Source: Todiramphus chloris collaris (taxonomy: Eukaryota; Chordata; Aves; Coraciiformes; Alcedinidae). Taken from it: a stretch of 64,000 nucleotides of DNA. The stretch is from NCBI GenBank assembly GCA_025345505.1, contig JANVCC010000021.1, forward strand, positions 33,226,893 through 33,290,892, read 5' to 3'. The translations under genes and the position numbers were made by a program. Positions within the stretch are counted from its first letter, which is position 1. The number at the start of each line of letters is the position of its first letter. The notes beneath the pieces are model-generated. The model was given only the letters and a program-made list of their open reading frames with translations, was not told the origin of the DNA and ran no database searches. Shown here piece by piece: positions 35,271 through 45,914 of the stretch.

Positions 35271-36620
35271 TGTGAGTTAATACCTGGCACCTGAGCCTCA
35301 CAAAGCTGCTCACTCCCCACAGCGGTATGGGGGAGAGAATTGGAAGAGCAGAAGTGTCAAGGTTTAGGGTCAGGGCAGCCCCTTAGACCTATATCAGACT
35401 CTCTCTGTTAACTCCCTCCCTCCCCAAAGGGAAAGAGAAAGGGAATAAGGGAGAGAGAGACTCAGTGGTTAGAAAAGGAAACTACAACAGATTTAATGAA
35501 AAAGAAAATAATAATAATAAAATCGGAGTATATACAAATATATACAAAAACAGTATTGAACCCAACCCCCCTGATGGTAATTACATCACTGTCACCACTG
35601 ATGCTGTGGAGCAGGCACTGGGGGAGTCCCAGACTGGGCCCTGCAGCAGCTGTCTTTGGGAGCTGGATTGTGGCACTGGATTCAGGAACACACAGATCAG
35701 GGTTGAAGGCAGAATGGACAGAGGCCTCCTTAGGTACTTCGAGGAAGGAACCGAAAGAAGACCCAAGCCAAGCAAAGTTGGCAAAGCAGTCCAAGACAGG
35801 AGAAGAGCCACAAAGACACTTCGGCTTCCTCAGCCTTATGCTGAATATGATGTATATGGGATGGAATACCTCATTGACCAGTTTAGGGTCACCTGTCCTG
35901 TCTGGTCCTCCCTGCAGGTGCAGCCTTTCACTTTTCTGCACCCCCCAATGTGCTACACAAGATCCATCAGTGACCTTGGTCTGAACACCAGTCCTTGGTA
36001 CAAACTCTAAACATGGGGTGTTATCACTGATAGAAGCAGACACTGTCTGTGAGAACATGAACCTACTAACTTCAGAAAGTGCAGTTAGAAGAATTGTGAT
36101 AAAAAGTAAAATTACAGAACAGAATCAGTTCTGTTCTCACTCAAACCAGGACAAGAAGTGAGAAAACTTTGTTCTCTGAGATAAAGACAGTTTAATAAGT
36201 AGAAGAAAACCAAAACAAAACAGAAAAACAAGAACAACAAAAACTGAGCAAAACAAAGTAAAGAAACAAAAGATGCAGAAGCAGTTGTTTATCAGTTAAC
36301 CTGGTGCCTAGCCAGTCCTCGAGCAATGGCAGCCCCTGGCATACTCCCCCCAAGTTTGATGAGCATGACATCAAATAGCATGGGATATCCTTTGGGTCAA
36401 TTTGGGCCAGCTGTCCCAGCTGTGTTACATCCTAGTTTTTTAATCACTCTCAACATACTTACTGGAGGCAGAGGGAGAAACAGAGAAAGTTTTGATGTTG
36501 TATAAACACTACTCAAAAATAGCTAAAACATTGGTGTGTTATCAACACTGTTTTGATCACAAGTACACAAGATAGGCCCATATGGGCTTCTATGAAGAAA
36601 GTAGCCAAATTCAGTATTAT
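35271..36620 (-). mobile_element. LTR 'family 1', split by a family 2 LTR; fossil
   Basis: The left part (35271-35354) starts TGTGAGTTAATACCTGG and contains GGTATGGGGGAGAGAATTGG. The right part (36154-about 36620) resumes with GTGAGAAAACTTTG and continues through ATAAAGACAGTTTAATAAG, the CCAGCTGTCCCAGCTGTG block near 36410, and GCTTCTATGAAGAAAGTAGCC near 36590. The same order is seen without interruption at 37636-37795 (left part only) and in the 5.1-kb copy. Removing the insert leaves about 550 bp, equal to the 5.1-kb copy. The outer ends are approximate and no outer target duplication was found. Confidence 0.82.
35355..36153 (-). mobile_element. Solo LTR, 'family 2', nested, with 5-bp target duplication; fossil
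   Basis: This 799-bp LTR reads TGTCAAGG...CCAGGACA on the plus strand, so it has TG...CA ends. The five bases before it (35350-35354) and after it (36154-36158) are both AGAAG, a perfect 5-bp target duplication of the kind ERVL-like (class III) elements make. On the minus strand it starts TGTCCTGGTTTGAG. It holds open frames of up to 198 codons on both strands, but these sit in LTR sequence, match no retroviral protein and are not genes. No internal region remains. Confidence 0.9.
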
Positions 36621-37635
36621 TTCATATGGGAGACATATATGCCTCAGAGAGATATTAGATTTATTTCTTAGGAGATCAAGACCTAAAAAAACAAATCCAT
36701 AGTTCACATAAAAATTAAGTCTAGACACAGTTGTTACTCCAACCTCTTTCCTGGTTGTTAACCATAGCAGCTGCCCTGCTGAATAAAACTGCAGATGTCA
36801 TTAAACCTTGTTTTGATTTTCTGTAGAGGGGAGGGGAGTATCGCTCTGTGGAAGTCTGATCTGATTCCTTCAGGCATTAAGATCTATCATAAATATCATT
36901 GGAAGGTATTTTACTTTCCTTTCAAAATACAGAATCTGTCTAAACATGTGTGCTGTTGAGAAAAGTGAAGTCTCTATTACTCTGCCTTCCTAGGGCAATT
37001 AATGAGTGTAGAGGGAATATGCAAAGAGGGAAAATAAATTGAAGAAATATTTGTGTAATCTCGACAGTACACTGTAAGTCAACAAAATCATGCTGTTGGG
37101 ATCATGTTGAAGAGAGTCCCAAACTACTTTTTGGATAGACTTAGCAGATGTTTTTCCAAAAATATCTCATCCCTCCAGTAATTATTACTTGCACATTCCC
37201 TAACCTATCTCTTTCTTTACCAAGTTAATCTTTAACAAATTTGTTTATGTGGTTTTCTTAAAGTGAAAAAAAAGAATGTGTGTTCATGTATCCAGATTGT
37301 ATGCAAATATTTACATTTCTTGTAAAGCCCCTATTCTTTTGAGAAACAGAAATGAAAAACAAGCCAACAAACAAAAACCCTAATGTTAGCTGTCAATTAC
37401 TTCTGCATGAATCAATCTGCATAGCTGCAAGCCAATCCATTTTTAGTTTCATATTAATGCTCTGTTTCATGTCCCTTTCTGGTGAGTATTTTATCAATAT
37501 TTCACTTAGATCTCTATTTATCACCTTACTAGCTTTTTTCCTAAAAATTTCTGTAGTTATCAGACTGTCTCACCAGTTCTGAAAAGAACAAATGGGTTGA
37601 ACTGTGAGTCTGAGAACCAATATTCTTAATAAACC
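36621..37635. other. No gene recognised
   Basis: AT-rich sequence between two LTR pieces. Nothing was classified. Confidence 0.55.
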
Positions 37636-37795
37636 TGTACAGTAGGTTGGTCCCAGCTAGCAGCCACACATCCTCACAGCCATTTGCTACCTTTCTCTGC
37701 CTTGATGGGATAGAGGGAGAAAATAAGGAAGAACAAGAGTGAGAAAACTTGTGGCTTTAAATAAAGACAAGGATATGGCTTGTAAAGTACTATTG
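37636..37795 (-). mobile_element. LTR 'family 1' end fragment; fossil
   Basis: The text from TGTACAGTAGGTTGGTCCC through CTTGATGGGATAGAGGG to GTGAGAAAACTTGTGG and AATAAAGACAAGG matches the left end (the U5-like end) of the split LTR at 35271. The match then stops, so only about 160 bp remain. Confidence 0.65.
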
Positions 37796-38514
37796 TGGAC
37801 AAACCAGACTTGACTTTGTGAATTTAACTTCATTTATTGACAAATAACATACACATTTAATCACCAAATTAGATATTAGGAAACTGACACACTGCCCCCT
37901 GGCCAACATAAGCAGCATAGGCAGGATGCTACCCACATTATCCACATAAATTGTGAGTCTCTTGAATCACACTACCACTCTTGTAGCCAAGGGGTGGCTG
38001 TGACTCTTACCTGCATTTAAAGGCTATTTGTATGACTGGCTGTTGCTGCCAGGTGACCTGGACACCAAGTGTTCCTGTCCATCTGTCAGACCCACAACAT
38101 CATGTGTGATCCTGTGCTCACTGTCAGTGATTGGATGAGTTGCTGTATGGACACATTGCTGCTCATCTTTCCTACTGCCTCAATAAACTTTCCTTAATAA
38201 TTTGTTGTCAGGTCCTTTTGCTGTTCAGACCACAGAAACAAAGATGACAAACATTAAAACACCCCTCCTCCTGCTTTCCTAGGCTCAGTTTCACTCCAAA
38301 TTTCTCTCTGTCTCCTGCCTTTTCTTTTCCTGCCACTCAGTATTTAATTTCAGATACTTGTTGTCCTGTAACTACAGGTTACATTCAGATCTTCCAGTGA
38401 GACAACAAAAAGTGCAGGAGTTCAGGGTCAGTATCTTGTGGTTTCTCTCTGATGCTCCTTATTTCTCATCATATTCATATGTTCCAGCACAGGTCCTCCT
38501 CAACAGAAGGACAC
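37796..38514. other. Unclassified, moderately GC-rich stretch
   Basis: Sequence of mixed composition follows the LTR scrap. It has TTATTGACAAATAAC near 37835 and CTCAATAAACTTTCC near 38188, either of which could be the signal of a further worn LTR, but no family or ends were recognised. Confidence 0.3.
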
Positions 38515-39270
38515 AGGCAATGGAACAGTTAGGAAGGAAGAAATAATTAAATTGAAGTGTATGGAAAAATGATAAATCAAGGCAAGGGATTAGCAAAGAC
38601 ATATTGTGTCAGACTGAAATAATATTTTCTTTAAGAAAATAACTGCTTTTATACACAAGAGAGTTGTAGTAGATCTAATCTATCCTGACTTCTTTACAAT
38701 ACTTGATATGATACCCCATGGGAAATTTTCACTTAAGATGCTGGTTAGTACAAGAATTATAAATTGAATAAAGAATTATTGTGTGATAGGCAGATTACTA
38801 TGGTGTATTCAATGGATTAATTTTGTGGCTAATATTCAATACTTTGCTTAATGACAGTGATACATTTGATGCTAATGGATTTTTATGATGACAGAAAGCT
38901 ATGAAATGTACAAAGCAATAGGAGCAGTTGAATGTCTCCAGGGAAGAATGAGACGACCTTGAAAAAAGAAACAAAAGTGGTAACATAAAGTGCAATGTAC
39001 CTGGGGAATTAAACCCATACCTCTGCTAATAGGTAAAGAGCTACCAGCTGGATGGTAAAGCAGATAAAATATTTCATTATATTGATTGATGACAGGATGT
39101 TTATAAGTCACTAATGTGAAATGAGAAAACATTATCTTGAGGAGTATCAGGCAAAATATTTTGGGTAAAACCAGTATCAGATTATAAAAGATTCATAAAA
39201 TCATCTCAGAACTTCTGCATTTTGTTCTGGTGACATATATGGAGCATACAGATGTACTAATTCAAAGGTG
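38515..39270 (+). mobile_element. Old CR1-like LINE fragment (RT region), different lineage
   Basis: Near 38670-38735 the plus strand reads DLIYPDFFTILDMIPHGKF, which matches the CR1 palm block DVIYLDFSKAFDT.PHGKL with many changes. Further weak matches follow in the expected order: the region near 39085-39130 resembles the text for IDDRM..SHQCD, and the region near 39200-39270 that for [14 protein letters not shown] and its surroundings. The DNA text resembles the CR1 type common in turtles and crocodilians rather than the young avian type seen elsewhere here. Many stops and shifts are present. Confidence 0.6.
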
Positions 39271-41084
39271 AAGATTATGACTACTAAGACAGAGGGTAGA
39301 ACCCATGTTATGTAGACTCACATTATGCAAACCCACGTTAAACAAAGAAATTGTTTAGCTAGTCAAAAAAGCTCATATATTTATTTATTTTTCTTTAATC
39401 TATAGAGATATTTAAACACCAAAGACAATGAAAATGGTTATGTACATAACAGCACCTTGTTAATTGCAGAGAGAACATCAGCATCTGTAATTTGGTGAAC
39501 TATTTATCCAGACATCTATTTATACATTAGAGAAAATGATAAACACAGATGGGCTAGAAAGAAAGTAATCAATTCATCATCTGATTAGACTTAGACTGAG
39601 CTTCATTGTTCACATTCTTTATTTAAAGCAACTTCCAAAAAAGATTTACATCATGGGAATATTTTCATAACTGGGGTAAATAAAGTGTATGGATGGAGAA
39701 AAATGAGGGTTGCTTATTACAATTGTCCAGGAATCTTGGAGGCAGCAATGTGGTTAATAATAACTGCCTCAAACTGGACTTTGAATACTAAAAGGCACCA
39801 GTGGGAAAAGAAAATGCATTTATAATATCTTATACTTGTGTTACCCTACTCTTACAATTATTACCACTAAAAGTGTGTCTGTGGAACAGCTTACTGACAA
39901 GTTGTGGGTAGTGATAAGCACCTTGATAATACTACAAACAACAACAAATGCTTGGTTTGATCGGAAGCTTGAGATTCTATATTACTTCAAAACATGGAGA
40001 CAGACTCAGTAGTTATAGATTCAGTATGTTAACTATCTAGCTTCTGTTTTGGCTAATTCACTTCTTCCTAGCAGGAAGAATTTTCTACTACTACCTTTTT
40101 TATGTAGGATTATGATGTTATTACTGTCTCTATTAATGTAACCCTTCTTATACTCTGTCATAATCTTAGTAGGAAGTTTGATCAAGTTAAGACAATCACT
40201 AGTTATTATTCAAATATTTTTATAAATATAAATATTGGAGAAGTATGAGAAAGATAAAAATAATCACTTCCTATTCCTTTAAAAAACAGAGTAGGATGGG
40301 GATATGGAACATGTCATCCATTTACTTAAAAGTCAGTTTCTGTTAACTAAGTCATGGGTGAAACTGAGAATATGTATACTCAGTATGATGACAGGAGGAA
40401 TAAAGAACTTGGTACCTTTCCTGAAAGAAATTTAATATGAACAGGCTTCTTTATGATGCAATACTAGATGCCAGAACCAAACACCCTTTCATCCCTTAAA
40501 ACAAAAGCTCATATAAAGATTTTGGTGTTTGAAATAAGTGGATGGAACCTGTGCATGAACAAACTTAGGAGTGTGTGAAAAAGAAGAAAAGCAAAAGGGA
40601 ACAGCACATATTTAGAAAAGAAAGAGAAAAATGAAGCTACAGAATAATTATGGTAAAGTGAGCTTCCCAGAGTAGGAAATTAAAATTTGACTGATCAGAA
40701 AGGTAAAAATATACTTGCAAATCAGATGGCTGTTGACAGGGAACTAGACTAGTGTAAGCATTAGACATCTTTCTTGTATTCTGTGAGAGTGATACTGTTA
40801 ATAAAAATACTTTAATAGTGTATTGCTATTCCATGTATGGCCAATGATTCCTGTTAAACACAGTAGATGAAAAATAAAAATGTCTCATATTTTGAATAGA
40901 AATTTTGAGTAGAAGTTTGAATCTAAGAATATTATTTCATGCTAGAGAAATTAAAAACTGTGTTTACATGGCAAAAATAACATCTACTTCAGTAAATGAT
41001 ACCTCATTTTGGGATCAACTAGTTCAGAGTGGCCCTTTTGCATAGATGTTTTTTATTTTTCCTCAGAAGACTGAACCAGACTTC

Positions 41085-41516
41085 TCATCTTAAAATGTAG
41101 AAAGACAAGTTTATGACAGTAGGTTGTTTACTTATCTCTAGACAAAGACATGTACAAACAGCAGAAGCACTCTTCAATTTATTCCTGTTTTCTCTGAGCT
41201 GTTTGTGCAATCTCGTGAAAAAGCTGCACTTCTCCCTGTCTCCCTCTAAAAAGTGGTGAGAACAGGGCATCTGATCACACTCTTCACAAAGCAGATGAAA
41301 GAACTGGCAAGAACTGGGAGCAAGGAAGTTGTGGGTCACATTGCGGCACACAATCTGAGGGCCATTGATGCTTGCCAGCTGAGGTAGCAGACTAAGGGAA
41401 CATTTTTGATACATCTTCAAGCAGGTTCTTAAAGGAGATGTGCAAGGAAATACCTTCAGTGAAAGCAATGAAGTATTTTGACTTACTATGCTACTTCCCA
41501 GGGCACGTAGATCCAC
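41085..41516 (-). other. 143-codon open frame of unknown meaning
   Basis: This is the only frame of 140 or more codons outside a recognised repeat. It is Cys-rich in the middle (VCRNVTHNFLAPSSCQFF, then LLCEECDQMPC) and ends KLKSASAVCTCLCLE. No known family comes to mind. About 64 kb of six-frame sequence is expected to hold a few frames of this length by chance, although fewer in AT-rich DNA. The local sequence is slightly richer in G and C than the flanks. No start context or splice signals were judged convincing. Confidence 0.12.
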
Positions 41517-42283
41517 ACATTATGCCGCTAGTCACCCAGTGTGTTGCCTAAAGCATATGTAAATTTAACTTAGCATCTGCAATAAATAGGCAGAACTATG
41601 GTTCAGGGAGATTTGTTCAGACTTTAGGAGGCAGCATAGGACTGTGTGGGTTTTTGTTTTGTACCTCACTTCATGTTACATTTTACCTTTATATTGTTAG
41701 ATACAGATTATTCTTCTCTTGTTTATTTTAGGGGGTTTTTTTTTTTTGTTTGTTTGTTTGTTTGTTCTTCTTTTTCTCCTCCTTTCGGTTACACTTTTCA
41801 GTTACATTTTATAGGCATCCAGGTGCTATATAGGATTAGTTTCTTTGATTCATAGTCTTCCTTATGCCTGCCCTGATCAGTCACTCTTCAGTTAACATTT
41901 CTTCTCAAATGCTATTATCTTCAGACCAACTCGATACTGTTTAGGTTATCACTGAGTTAGGTTGTAGGTAAGTACAAGGTCTGTTAGAAGGTCAGCTATT
42001 TTGCAGTTTCTTCATAGGCAAATGTCTAGACAGGTAACTTTGGGATCTATAATATTACTTGAATAATAGTACTTCTCTCTGATTATTAAAAAAAAATGCA
42101 ATGTGTAGAGTGCTGCAAAACCTTTTAGTATGCCCTCTAATGCAGTTACATAGTCACATGTTTTCTTAAATTGGCTATGTTCTTACTTACTATAATTTAG
42201 ATGTGTGAAGGAAAACTACAGTAGCTTCTTAAAATTTACTATTTGTATGACCAGTAAGCCACTACTTAAAGATTTTTTTTTCC

Positions 42284-42340
42284 TTAAAAATAAAAATAAA
42301 ATAAAATAAAATAAAATAACAAACAAACAAACAAACAAAA
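42284..42340. repeat. Compound (AAAAT)n-(AAAC)n microsatellite
   Basis: About six AAAAT units are followed by about five CAAA units and an A run. Confidence 0.92.
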
Positions 42341-43245
42341 AAACCAAACTGTTTTGCTGCTGTTCTAATTTACATTTTTAAAAGTCATTGGGTCCTGGAC
42401 ACTATCCACCTTCTTGGATTAAATTGTTAATCTTTTTCACTTCCTTTTTCTTTGAAGTAGGGATAGCATAATGTATACATCATTTATGAAGACTTTACAA
42501 TAAAATGTGGCATAAGTGACAAATACTGTAATTTATAAATATGCCAGATCTTCTATCAATGAATTAGTTATAATTTTTATCATAAACTTCAAGAAGAATA
42601 AATGTATTTATTATGCAGTTTCTAAAATTATGCTACAAGTTGGATGATCTATAAGAAGACAATATGGTAAAATCATGGTCTTAAATGAGTAGTAATGGTC
42701 TCAAAGAAATATATAATTACATGCATGCATACGTATGTCTTCAGAGATCCCATTCAGACAGGATGTTTGCTTATCAAATGTGAAACACTTAACTGAAGAA
42801 ATCTTGAAGATGACAGTAAAAGGCTAGGCACCTCATCTCACAGCCTGTCACTGTTACAACAAGCAGATAAGTTCCAGTTGCTTTGAAATAAAGAATGTGA
42901 CTGACATAGTTTTTCTAAAATTGAGGTTAATTGCCCAGAGAATGTTTTCAATATTTGAATTAGAAAGTGATGAAGATGATGATTTATGATATTTCCTGCA
43001 CTTTTTTTTTTTTTTAAACAGATTTTAAATTACAGTTTAGATAGATCAACCCAAAAAGTTTTGAAGGACTTAGAAATCACCTTGATCTACTAATTGTCCT
43101 AACATTGCAGGCCCTCAAAATTCAGGCAAACATTCAAATATTCCCACCTTCATTTTAGTCTGCATTGTGAATCTTTTTGAAATTCAGTAATGAGGAGAAG
43201 AATGAAAGGTGAGTTATGAAAAAAAAAAAATTGGAAGGTGAAGAA

Positions 43246-43335
43246 GCATTGGTAGGAGATGAGGGTGAAATATCTGTAATTAAGAGTCTGGCATTGGTAG
43301 GAAATGCAAGTGAAATGTCTATAATTAAGACTTTG
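43246..43335. repeat. 45-bp tandem duplication, diverged
   Basis: Unit one starts GCATTGGTAGGAGATGAGGG and unit two GCATTGGTAGGAAATGCAAG, exactly 45 bases apart. They differ at roughly eight positions. Because the period is a multiple of three, the plus frame repeats every 15 residues (ALVGDEGEISVIKSL, then ALVGNASEMSIIKTL). The frame is short and gives no other reason to think it is coding. Confidence 0.9.
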
Positions 43336-45894
43336 TCTGTCAAGCCTTCCCTGCTGTATCAATTAAGCACTAATAAAATATTAATACAGTCAAGTGAACT
43401 ACTCAGATGATGTACCTATGAAGGGCTCTAAAAAGCTGAGAAAAGACTAAAAATATGTGTAAAATATAGGAGGCTTAAAAGGACAAACAAAGACATAAAT
43501 CATGTCTGAACAGAAGGTATAAAACATGATGGTGTGTGAAATAAATTAAGAAGTGTGAGAGGAAGGTGCTATCACAATTGTTTCATCTATTTTTCTTTTA
43601 GTGAATGAGCTATAAAACATGTAAATGAGTACATGTAAGCTCTCCTGTTTGTAAATGAATAAACCAAATTATTTTAACATCCTTAATTTGTAGGAAATTA
43701 AATCAGATGACAATGAGTATGTAATCAGTATCTCATGTGAGAATTAACCTGTTCATGATATATTATTTAGTGAATATATATTATATACTGAAGATCTATT
43801 GTATAGCAGATAATAGAGAATGAAACAGGAAGAATTTCATTGAAAATTGCTAATTATATCTATTCTTGCATGTAAAGCTTGTATTTGAACTGCCATTCTA
43901 GAAAGAAAGAGAATTAAATTAAGAGTTCAATTTTAGTCCAACTTTTCATTGTGATTTTGGAGTGAAGCCATGAAAAGAAGTTTTGTATGTAAATATGTTT
44001 GGCTTGGAGTGCTTTTATAGCTTTGTATATAATATTTTAACTGGGAGTGATGTGACTCCCAGTCTTTACATATCTGAACAACACATAATGACATAAGATT
44101 CCCTAGCTTATCTGGCCCAGCATTCTGCTCACTTTCTAGGAGATCTCTTTTTTGCAGGATTTGTGCCATGTGTTGTCTGACTCCTTGCAGATGTCTCAGA
44201 TACTCTATGACATCTCAAATGAGAACAGGTCTTTATTGTTTAGACAAGTGAATGCTATCCATGATGTCTTTCAAGGCCTTTGTCTTAGTCTCAGACCTAT
44301 TCCAAGAGCAACTATAGATCAAGGTACAGAGCAAGGCTACATGGCAGTGAGTTTAAATGAAATATAGCTGGGCTGAATGCAGTAAGAATCACTTGTGCTG
44401 TGTATGCACTCTGTGTGAGAAGCAAGTCTGGAGATTCTGACTTATGAAAGCATACATTGCATATGAATACAGTTGTGGAGTCCCTTTCAATCTGCAGACT
44501 GTAGACTTGCATTATATCAGTTTATGACTAGGACTGCCTTACTCCCTCTCAAGAAAACTCTTTAACTGTAGAGTAAACACTTCACATGTCAATGTCCTGC
44601 TGTTAAAAATCCTACAACTCCGAGACGTGAAATTAGAAATTCTGCTTGGGTGATAACGATTAATTCTGTATGATTATTCTTTTTAGATCTTTTCATGCAA
44701 CTGGAAATATTGCAATTAAAAGTCATAGTATGGAACTGTGTTTGTTTTCCCTCTATGAAATTCCATGCTTGTTGTTCGAACATTTTTTTAGGTTTTCTAG
44801 AAATATTGTTTTTTAATCTTTCATCTTGCTTGGACACAATAAATAAAAGCAAACCAAATAATTAAAATGTTACAATATTGGTTTTACCAGTGTGACACTT
44901 TGATATACATCCAGTTATACTACATTGACTCCATCCTGTTCACAAGGTTTTACTTTTTATTCTGAATTTTGCATTTTGTAACTCATCTACATTTAAAAGA
45001 TGTCTTCTGTAGATTCAAATCTTTAATGCAGAGCTTCAGTTGTTTTTTTGGTGAATTTGTTCTGTTTGGCAGTTAAGTTGGATCTTACGAAACACCTTGA
45101 TTAATGGCATTTTTATGAAATGTGCTTGCATTCATGTGTTAGAAAGAGAACTAATAATGAAAACAAAAGTCAGTGAAGGAAAGTACCAAATCTTGTCAAG
45201 ACAAACAGAGATTTGAAACAATGGTAAACAAGAATTTACTCAAAATATGCAGCAACAAGTAAAGAGAGGGTAACTCTACAGTGTAATACTAATGGCTATT
45301 TATTGACACTTAAAATATTTATTCAAACAGAATCTTGATTAGAATAATAAATTATTTGCCAGAAAAATTCTAACTCTGCTCCAAGAAAAAAAGCATAGAG
45401 CAGAGTGCCAAGAAGCAGTTTGTCTGAGCTAACAAAGCACAAACCTTGCCCTCAACAGATAGCTAATCTAACGTATCTTTCACTCACATATCCTTTATAT
45501 TGCAGTGGAATGATTTTTTTTGTTTGTTTTTTGCCTGTTTATAATACATATAAAATGAAACATATTGTTATAATAAGTCAAAAACCAAAGGAAAATAGTT
45601 TCATTTTTTCCTCAAGTATTTTAGCATTTGAAAATCCTCTATCTTTTAATACTATAGTAGTATGGAATGATCAGACATCACCAAGGAAAATATGTTTGTG
45701 TTTTGGATTTTCGCCACCCTACAGCCTATACCCTTGAACAAAGAACAATAAAGGAGAAATGTCATAGGAACAGTAAGTGGATAAGTAAGTGGATACTTTG
45801 TGACAGAGGATTGATGTGAAATGTCTTATCAACACATGTAGATGCCAAGGCTATCTTAGAATTTCCTATGCAGGTAACAAAAAAGAAGAGGGGG

Positions 45895-45914
45895 AAAAAA
45901 AAAAAAAAAAAAAA
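45895..45914. repeat. poly(A) run of 20
   Basis: An uninterrupted A run preceded by a short G run. Confidence 0.9.

Noticed and set aside
35462-36058. 198-, 181- and 162-codon frames on both strands
   Set aside because: They lie wholly inside a solo LTR and overlap each other on both strands. They match no retroviral or host protein.
45772-45795. 12-bp unit AGTAAGTGGATA present twice
   Set aside because: A short duplication with no sign of wider structure; recorded only.
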